The position numbers and the translations under genes are program-made. From Spirochaetaceae bacterium (lineage in GTDB: Bacteria > Spirochaetota > Spirochaetia > B11-G9): a stretch of 11,206 nt of DNA. Positions 6,702-11,206 of this stretch are shown here, piece after piece. Under the pieces are notes generated by a model. That model was not told the DNA's origin. It ran no database searches and saw nothing but the letters and a program-made list of their open reading frames with translations. Each line of letters opens with the position of its first letter. The stretch's first letter is position 1. The stretch lies in the NCBI GenBank assembly GCA_030633365.1, contig DAOVSY010000061.1, forward strand, positions 1-11,206, in the 5' to 3' direction.

Positions 6702-7756
6702 TGAGCGGCAGCAGTTTCGGACAAATATATAGAGTATCTACCTTTGGAGAATCCCATGGGAAAGGTGTAGGAGTTATAATAGACGGAGTAACCCCGGGGA
6801 TTGAAATAGATGAGACATATATACAGAATCAGCTAGACAGAAGAAAACCGGGGCAATCCAGTATTACAACTCAAAGAAAGGAATCGGATAAGATTCACAT
6901 ACTTTCCGGAGTATTTGAAGGAAAAACAACCGGTACACCTATGGGATTAATTCTTTATAATGAAGATCAGATTAGTTCTGATTATAATGCCATTAAAGAT
7001 CTGTTTAGACCTGGTCATGCAGATTATACTTATCTGCAAAAATATGGCATAAGAGACCATAGAGGGAGTGGTAGAGCTTCCGGAAGAGAAACTTCCGCAA
7101 GAGTTGCTGCAGGTGCAGTAGCAATGAAAATTCTTGACTCCAAGGGGATAAATATAACTGCCTATACAATTAGGGCTGCAGGCATAAGCTGTAATGAACG
7201 TAATCTTGATATAATAGAGAAAAATAACTTAAGAGCATGTGACAGTAAAGCAGCTATGGAAATGGAAAAAAAAATTATTACTCTTTCAGATGAGGGAGAC
7301 AGCGTTGGCGGCATTGTGGAATGCCTGATTAGAGGTGTAAAACCAGGACTTGGTGAACCCGTTTTTGATAAAATAGATGCAGAACTTGCAAAAGCCATGA
7401 TCTCACTTGGAGCAGTAAAGGCAATAGAATTTGGCTCAGGGTTTTCCAGTGCAGATATGAAAGGTAGTGAACATAATGATGGAATGGATAGTAAAGGATT
7501 TAAAACCAACCATGCCGGCGGAATTATAGGCGGTATAAGCACTGGAGAGGATATTATTTTTAGAATTGCAGTCAAACCAACTTCATCCATAAGCAAGGAA
7601 CAAAAAACCATAGATATTAAAGGAAAAGAAAAACCAATAAAAACTGAGGGAAGACATGATCCATGTATATGTCCAAGAATAGTTCCCGTTGTTGAAGCAA
7701 TGACTGCACTTGTATTAATTGATATGTACAAACGACAAGCAGCCCTGTTGGCATAA
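6701..7756 (+). CDS. aroC: Chorismate synthase
   Basis: Converts 5-enolpyruvylshikimate-3-phosphate to chorismate using reduced FMN, the last shared step to aromatic amino acids and folate. The 351 residues are normal for the family. The N-terminal signature FGESHG (15-20) carries the catalytic His19. The middle holds the GRASGRETSARVAAGAVA flavin and substrate segment (around 125-141), and the C-terminus has RHDPCICPR, the third family signature, with a conserved histidine and arginines. The start ATG overlaps the aroK stop by one base, with AGAGGA at 6689-6694 six bases ahead, so the pair is translationally coupled. It is the last gene of the operon begun by the c-di-GMP protein; the other shikimate genes are not here. 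A nested inverted repeat follows it. Confidence 0.97.
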   Translation: MSGSSFGQIYRVSTFGESHGKGVGVIIDGVTPGIEIDETYIQNQLDRRKPGQSSITTQRKESDKIHILSGVFEGKTTGTPMGLILYNEDQISSDYNAIKDLFRPGHADYTYLQKYGIRDHRGSGRASGRETSARVAAGAVAMKILDSKGINITAYTIRAAGISCNERNLDIIEKNNLRACDSKAAMEMEKKIITLSDEGDSVGGIVECLIRGVKPGLGEPVFDKIDAELAKAMISLGAVKAIEFGSGFSSADMKGSEHNDGMDSKGFKTNHAGGIIGGISTGEDIIFRIAVKPTSSISKEQKTIDIKGKEKPIKTEGRHDPCICPRIVPVVEAMTALVLIDMYKRQAALLA

Positions 7757-7767
7757 TAAATAAATTT

Positions 7768-7857
7768 AATGAAAAACTAATAATGAATAATGAAAAATCA
7801 AGACTGGAGTCAGATACTTATAATATCCATATTATTAGTTTTTCATTTTTCATTATT
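7768..7857. repeat. Nested inverted repeats between convergent aroC and prs
   Basis: A 17-base arm, AATGAAAAACTAATAAT (7768-7784), is matched perfectly in inverted form at 7831-7847. A second 13-base arm, AATAATGAAAAAT (7786-7798), is matched perfectly inverted at 7845-7857. The two right arms overlap by three bases, so on the right the modules abut while on the left they are side by side in the other relative order. Both modules share AATGAAAAA. The 17-bp stem encloses 46 bases. As RNA it could fold in either transcription direction and might act as a two-way terminator for aroC and prs. The low G-C content and modular reuse also fit a remnant of a small dispersed repeat. Confidence 0.7.
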
Positions 7858-7863
7858 AATTTT

Positions 7864-7908
7864 GTTTTCTAATTCAAAAAGACCTTACGTCTTTATGAAT
7901 CAGAAAAC
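7864..7908 (-). terminator. Hairpin over the prs stop codon, probable terminator
   Basis: Two 20-base arms (7864-7883 and 7889-7908) are inverted copies with 18 of 20 positions matching and a five-base loop. On the minus strand the A/C mismatch becomes a G-U pair, so the fold is better in the prs transcript than in the aroC one. The inner part, AAAGAC, loop GTAAG, GTCTTT plus two T, is terminator-like. The prs stop codon (7895-7893) lies inside the upstream arm, so the end of the coding region also serves as stem. The T-run is short, so efficiency is uncertain. Confidence 0.55.
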
Positions 7909-9062
7909 AACGGTCCCATCTTACCTATCCACCGGGGATTCTTTGCAGACATATCTTCAGAATAAAGAGGTGGTTTTAATCCTGGGGAACTCTTGTCCAG
8001 TAATTTTAAAAGATAGTCACTTATCCATCTGGAAATTAGCAGTACAACCATTTTATGCCTTAATCGTCCCTGAACATCCCTGTTTAATATCGAAGGAATG
8101 GTTGTAGTAGTAATTATTTCATCAAGAACCCGATCATTTAAATTGGAACGACACTCCCTGCTTGAATAAAAATGAGTTACAAAAAATACAATTTTATTGG
8201 GGCTGGCAGATCGTAATTTATGACATGTTTCTACAATAGTTCCGCCGGTTCGTACCATATCATCCAATACTACAACATCTTTACCGGCAATATCAGAAAG
8301 GCCAATATCAGAATCTTCTGAAACAGTAATCTGGACTCTACGCTCCCCTATTCTTTTTTTATCCATAGTTATAACAGGAATATTTTTATCACCAATACAT
8401 TTCTGAACCTTCCTGACAAACTCCAATGCACCTTTATCCGGAGCACACAGAACAATATTACGCTCATTTACAACATCTGTATCCTTTAAATAACTGGAAT
8501 ATAGATCGAAGGGACGGAGGTTATGAAATTTACCTGAAAATCTATCCATAAATATATTTTGAACAGAAACAGAATGATTATGAATAGTAACAACTTCATC
8601 TACACCTGACATTTTTAGAAGATCCGCATATAAACGGGCAGAAAAAGCCTGGCCATCAAATTTTTCATAATCTCTCACCGTCCTTTTTCCACCAGTTAAT
8701 CCATGTTCTTTTCTTGGACCCCGATCCTGGGCACTGTAGTATAAATCCGGCTCTATAAGGATAACTCTTTGAGCTCCATTATCCTTGGCTGCTCTTGCTA
8801 TCAGGAAATTACGCATTCCAAGACCATTTCTGGAATGTACTCCCTGATTAGTGCTTACAAGGATAACTGTTTTACCCTTAAGCTTATCTCCAACATTACC
8901 AGGATTTCTGGCTGTAGTTATAAACCTTGGACAAAATTCTGTATTTAAAAAACTTTTTAAAGAGATAAGATCCTGATAGTCATCCTGCTGCCCCATAAAA
9001 TGTGCAATATCTTCTGATACCGGATTATCCGCAACTGATCCTACAATTACAATATCTTTCAT
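7893..9062 (-). CDS. prs: Ribose-phosphate pyrophosphokinase (PRPP synthetase), enlarged form
   Basis: Makes PRPP from ribose-5-phosphate and ATP, the precursor of purines, pyrimidines, NAD, histidine and tryptophan. Family marks in order: YYSAQDR (108-114), matching the ATP-binding ARQDR; SARLYADLLKMSGVDEVVTIHNHS (141-164), matching the segment that normally ends in DLH; CAPDKGALEFVRKV; DKKRIGERR, the flexible catalytic Lys/Arg loop; and VVVLDDMVRTGGT around Asp267-Asp268, the PRPP loop. At 389 residues it is well above the usual 310-320. About 17 extra residues (GPRKEHG through FDGQ) follow the QDR motif, and the C-terminus has an extra tail after LLKLLDKSSP. The usual DLH is replaced by HNH, keeping a histidine. 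Motif coverage supports catalysis, but a divergent or regulatory paralogue is possible. Monocistronic, convergent with aroC and divergent from xpb; the start ATG lacks a clear Shine-Dalgarno. Confidence 0.88.
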   Translation of the reverse strand: MKDIVIVGSVADNPVSEDIAHFMGQQDDYQDLISLKSFLNTEFCPRFITTARNPGNVGDKLKGKTVILVSTNQGVHSRNGLGMRNFLIARAAKDNGAQRVILIEPDLYYSAQDRGPRKEHGLTGGKRTVRDYEKFDGQAFSARLYADLLKMSGVDEVVTIHNHSVSVQNIFMDRFSGKFHNLRPFDLYSSYLKDTDVVNERNIVLCAPDKGALEFVRKVQKCIGDKNIPVITMDKKRIGERRVQITVSEDSDIGLSDIAGKDVVVLDDMVRTGGTIVETCHKLRSASPNKIVFFVTHFYSSRECRSNLNDRVLDEIITTTTIPSILNRDVQGRLRHKMVVLLISRWISDYLLKLLDKSSPGLKPPLYSEDMSAKNPRWIGKMGPLFSDS

Positions 9063-9068
9063 AAATAC

Positions 9069-9096
9069 ATCTTACTATTCAATAGATGATATGCAA
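9069..9096 (-). promoter_or_regulatory. Possible prs promoter abutting the start codon
   Basis: On the minus strand, TTGCAT (9096-9091), a 16-base spacer and TAAGAT (9074-9069) resemble a sigma-70 promoter. The -35 hexamer is the same as at the lacI-type gene. The -10 ends six bases before the prs ATG, which would put the transcription start on the start codon. The match is moderate, and a promoter further upstream is not excluded. Confidence 0.4.
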
Positions 9097-9173
9097 AGGA
9101 ATTTTTTTATATTTTCCATTTTCATTTTTTTACCATCATCTCCTAACAATTAATTGTCATGCCATTTTCATTC

Positions 9174-9189
9174 TATCCCTTCCGGGATA
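9174..9189. other. Small hairpin in the prs-xpb divergent intergenic region
   Basis: TATCCC, loop TTCC, GGGATA: a perfect 6-bp stem with a four-base loop, G-C richer than its surroundings. It sits six bases before a perfect TTGACA (9195-9200). It could be an operator-like dyad or a chance palindrome. The rest of this 196-bp gap is AT-rich and otherwise shows only promoter-like boxes. Confidence 0.35.
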
Positions 9190-9221
9190 AAGATTTGACA
9201 AAAATATGAGGCTTCCCCTAC

Positions 9222-9250
9222 TTGTTTTTTTTCGAAAAAATCTATATATT
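9222..9250 (+). promoter_or_regulatory. Candidate xpb promoter, with an alternative -35 further upstream
   Basis: TTGTTT (9222-9227), a 17-base spacer and TATATT (9245-9250) give a good -10 ending eight bases before the ATG at 9259, so the transcript start would be about 9257. A perfect -35 TTGACA lies at 9195-9200, but the hexamer at the right distance from it, TACTTG (9219-9224), is a poor -10. The second option would leave a leader of about 28 bases with GGTGG close to the ATG as a possible ribosome binding site. Confidence 0.45.
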
Positions 9251-9258
9251 TGGTGGCT

Positions 9259-10926
9259 ATGAAAACAGGAACCCCGGATAATACACTTATAATACAAAGT
9301 GACAGCACACTGCTTTTAGATGTTCATAATGGTAATTTTGCTGCAGCCAGAAATGATATTGCACCTTTCTCTGAATTGGAAAAATCACCAGAACACATTC
9401 ATACATACAGAATATCTCCTTTATCATTATGGAATGCGGCTTCTGCGGGTCTTGATGCCGATCATATTGTAGAAATACTTGAAAAATGGAGCCGATTTGA
9501 TATCCCTGATAATATTATTTTCAGTATTAAAGATATTATTTCCAGATTTGGTAAGCTGATCCTAAAAGAAACTGATGATAATAATAAGCTGATATTATTT
9601 ATTACCGATAAAATGATTCTGGCAGAACTGTCAGCTATGGAAAAACTAAAAAAATATCTCCTGCCAATAGAAGAAGGATTTTCAATAAAACTAGTTGATC
9701 GTGGAACTGTAAAACTTGAACTTATAAAATTGGGATACCCTGTAAAAGATGAAGCACCACTTAAAGACGGTGATCCTCTGGATATAAAACTAAGAGATAC
9801 AACCAGAAGTGGATTTGGATTGATGGTAAGAGATTATCAGATAGAATCTGCAGAAACTTTTTGTGGAGACGGGAATGCCGGCAGCGGGTTTGGAGTAATT
9901 GTATTACCCTGCGGAGCTGGAAAGACTGTTGTAGGAATGAAGGTGATGGATATCTTAAAAACCAATACCCTTATACTTACAACAAATGTTGCAGCTGTAC
10001 ATCAATGGATAGAAGAGCTTAAGGATAAAACCCATTTAGATGAGGAAGATATTGGAGAATATACAGGGGATAGAAAAGTAATAAAACCTGTAACAGTAGC
10101 AACCTATCAAATACTAACATGGCGTCCTGACAGTGAAAGTGACTTTCCCCATTTTTCAATTTTCCGTAAAAAGAACTGGGGACTTATAATTTACGATGAA
10201 GTACATCTGCTCCCGGCACCTGTATTTAGAGTAACTGCAGAAATTCAATCCATGAGAAGGCTTGGATTAACTGCAACTCTGGTAAGAGAAGACGGCAGAC
10301 AGGAGGATGTATTTTCTCTTGTTGGCCCTAAAAGATATGATGTCCCCTGGAAAGAACTGGAATCAAAGGGATGGATTGCCGAAGCAAATTGCTACGAAAT
10401 ACGAATAGATTTACCGGAAGATCTTAAAATTGAATATGCAGTTGCAGAAAAAAGGAAAAAGTTTCGTATTGCAAGTGAAAATCATTTAAAAACAGGAATA
10501 GTTAAACAACTGATAAAAAACCACAGAGAAGATTCTATTTTGGTAATAGGCCAATATATTGAGCAATTGAAAAGCCTTGCAAAAGCATTATCGTCTCCTC
10601 TGATAACAGGAAAAACACCAAACCCTGAGAGAGAACGTATCTATAATGCATTTAGAAGGGGTGAAGAAAGGGTAATTGTTGTTTCCAAAGTTGCAAATTT
10701 TGCCATAGATCTTCCGGATGCTTCAGTTGCCATTCAGGTTTCAGGAACCTTTGGATCAAGACAGGAAGAAGCACAGCGATTAGGCCGGGTTCTTCGTCCA
10801 AAAAAAAGAAATTCCTATTTCTACTCCCTGGTTTCAAGACATACAACAGAAGAAGAATTTGCATTAAACAGGCAAAAATTTCTTACAGAGCAGGGATATA
10901 AGTATCATATAGAGATGTGGGATTAA
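9259..10926 (+). CDS. xpb: XPB/Rad25-type superfamily 2 DNA helicase
   Basis: A 3'-5' ATP-driven helicase/translocase of the XPB family, best known from eukaryotic TFIIH and found in archaea and scattered bacteria such as mycobacteria. Numbering from ATG 9259 (556 residues): an N-terminal domain (about 5-100, with SPEHIHTYRISPLSLWNAASAG) of the kind typical of bacterial XPB proteins; Walker A GAGKT at 219-223; a DEVH box at 313-316, the same variant as human XPB; GLTATLVREDGR with the XPB-specific RED motif at 343-345; and the second RecA lobe with EEAQRLGRVLRPKKR, Arg finger motif VI around 506-510. The C-terminal end (FYSLVSRHTTEEE, RQKFLTEQGYKY) closely follows the XPB pattern. The role is probably DNA repair or transcription-linked remodelling; no nuclease partner is visible next to it. 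ATG 9259 was chosen over the in-frame TTG at 9250, which overlaps the -10 box. Cytoplasmic, monocistronic. Confidence 0.93.
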   Translation: MKTGTPDNTLIIQSDSTLLLDVHNGNFAAARNDIAPFSELEKSPEHIHTYRISPLSLWNAASAGLDADHIVEILEKWSRFDIPDNIIFSIKDIISRFGKLILKETDDNNKLILFITDKMILAELSAMEKLKKYLLPIEEGFSIKLVDRGTVKLELIKLGYPVKDEAPLKDGDPLDIKLRDTTRSGFGLMVRDYQIESAETFCGDGNAGSGFGVIVLPCGAGKTVVGMKVMDILKTNTLILTTNVAAVHQWIEELKDKTHLDEEDIGEYTGDRKVIKPVTVATYQILTWRPDSESDFPHFSIFRKKNWGLIIYDEVHLLPAPVFRVTAEIQSMRRLGLTATLVREDGRQEDVFSLVGPKRYDVPWKELESKGWIAEANCYEIRIDLPEDLKIEYAVAEKRKKFRIASENHLKTGIVKQLIKNHREDSILVIGQYIEQLKSLAKALSSPLITGKTPNPERERIYNAFRRGEERVIVVSKVANFAIDLPDASVAIQVSGTFGSRQEEAQRLGRVLRPKKRNSYFYSLVSRHTTEEEFALNRQKFLTEQGYKYHIEMWD

Positions 10927-10944
10927 GACAGTTACTTCGATACA

Positions 10945-10960
10945 TTTTTGCGAGCAAAAA
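10945..10960. repeat. Short palindrome downstream of xpb
   Basis: TTTTTGC, GA, GCAAAAA form a 7-bp inverted repeat 19 bases past the xpb stop codon. As RNA only about six pairs with a four-base loop could form, and no T-run follows on the plus strand, so it is not a convincing terminator. No better xpb terminator is visible before the next gene. Confidence 0.35.
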
Positions 10961-11004
10961 CACTCAGCAACCTATATATAGAAGATTAGTAAAAAATTAT
11001 ATTC

Positions 11005-11021
11005 TGACATAATTGTGACAT
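11005..11021. promoter_or_regulatory. Direct repeat TGACAT upstream of the exported-protein gene
   Basis: TGACAT occurs at 11005-11010 and 11016-11021, eleven bases apart and so on the same face of the helix. TGACA-like -35 elements and several AT-rich -10 candidates (TACTAT, TATTAA, TAATAA between 11032 and 11045) lie here, so the gene's promoter is probably in this stretch. No single pair of boxes is clearly best. The repeat may be an activator site or two overlapping -35 elements. Confidence 0.3.
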
Positions 11022-11087
11022 ATTCAACTGATACTATTAATAATAACAATGGGGGATAACCCAGGAAAATATTATTAGGAGTCACAT

Positions 11088-11206
11088 ATGTTAACTAAAT
11101 CCACATTTCGTACAATTTTTTTTATGGCAGTTCTTCTGCTGATTATACCAATGATAATGAGTGCAGCAGGTAACCGTGAAGCAGGTAATGGAGAAGGTAT
11201 TACCCA
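11088..11206 (+). CDS. Exported protein with N-terminal signal peptide (cut by window edge)
   Basis: Thirty-nine residues are visible. ATG at 11088 follows AGGAG (11077-11081) at six bases, the best ribosome binding site in the window. The N-terminus is a clear Sec signal peptide: positive Lys4 and Arg8, a hydrophobic core TIFFMAVLLLIIPMIM, and a small-residue exit SAAG, with cleavage likely near residues 25-27. There is no cysteine lipobox, so it is probably a soluble periplasmic or surface protein, not a lipoprotein. The mature start (GNREAGNGEG) is polar, Gly-rich and charged, a style often seen before the folded domain of ABC-transporter substrate-binding proteins in spirochaetes. That function is a guess, because the diagnostic part is outside the window. 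Confidence 0.8.
   Translation, partial: MLTKSTFRTIFFMAVLLLIIPMIMSAAGNREAGNGEGIT

Noticed and set aside
7162..7731. 189-codon minus-strand frame opposite aroC
   Set aside because: Composition is that of an antisense reading of a conserved gene, rich in Ser, Ile and Pro with no domain; aroC is certain.
7768..7860. Repeated AATGAAAAA units considered as a CRISPR-like or tandem array
   Set aside because: Only two or three units, in inverted orientation, with no regular spacers and no cas genes nearby.
7790..8107. Plus-strand open frame of 105 codons with a hydrophobic N-terminus
   Set aside because: Most of it lies antisense to the 3' end of prs, its hydrophobic start comes from the AT-rich inverted-repeat region, and it has no ribosome binding site or recognisable domain.
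9250..9258. In-frame TTG at 9250 as an earlier xpb start
   Set aside because: It overlaps the best -10 box and would add only three residues; ATG at 9259 starts a normal family N-terminus.
10945..10960. Palindrome after xpb considered as a rho-independent terminator
   Set aside because: The stem is A/T-rich with a very small loop and no T-run follows it.

Overview
The window is AT-rich bacterial chromosome, densely coded on both strands, with no tRNA, rRNA, CRISPR array or transposase gene visible. The gene mix suggests a free-living or host-associated spirochaete (Spirochaetota): an eukaryote/actinobacteria-style XPB helicase, an elongated PRPP synthetase, an M18 aminopeptidase, and an exported protein with a short charged/Gly-rich mature start. 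That placement is an inference from gene content only; no phylogenetic marker was tested.

Layout. (1) Positions 1-1600, minus strand: a LacI-family repressor (437-1441), and downstream of it the 5' part of an ADP-ribosylglycohydrolase-family gene (1-352, running off the left edge). Two almost identical 24-bp palindromes, one before each gene, are the probable operators of this repressor, each lying just after a recognisable -10 box. (2) Positions 1601-4000, minus strand: an M18 aminopeptidase followed 3 nt later by a dGTPase-like HD hydrolase, a two-gene operon. (3) Positions 4092-7756, plus strand: a four-domain signalling protein (receiver-PAS-GGDEF-EAL) followed after 9 nt by shikimate kinase, which overlaps chorismate synthase by one base. 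The gene order puts cyclic-di-GMP signalling and the shikimate pathway on one probable transcript. (4) Positions 7757-7892: a convergent intergenic region with nested inverted repeats. (5) 7893-9062, minus strand: a 389-residue ribose-phosphate pyrophosphokinase. (6) 9259-10926, plus strand: an XPB/Rad25-type DNA helicase. (7) 11088 onward: start of an exported protein, cut by the right edge.

How the genes fit together. Most are housekeeping: PRPP synthesis, dNTP pool control, peptide turnover, aromatic biosynthesis, DNA repair or transcription-coupled helicase work. The regulated unit is the LacI/ADP-ribosylglycohydrolase pair. The signalling protein has all the residues expected for both making and degrading c-di-GMP.

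The main non-routine signals are the paired operators; three first genes whose -10-like boxes end 6-8 nt before the start codon with no good Shine-Dalgarno (possible leaderless mRNAs); the c-di-GMP/aro gene arrangement; the enlarged PRPP synthetase; and the modular inverted repeat after aroC. I see no clear previously undescribed multi-gene system.
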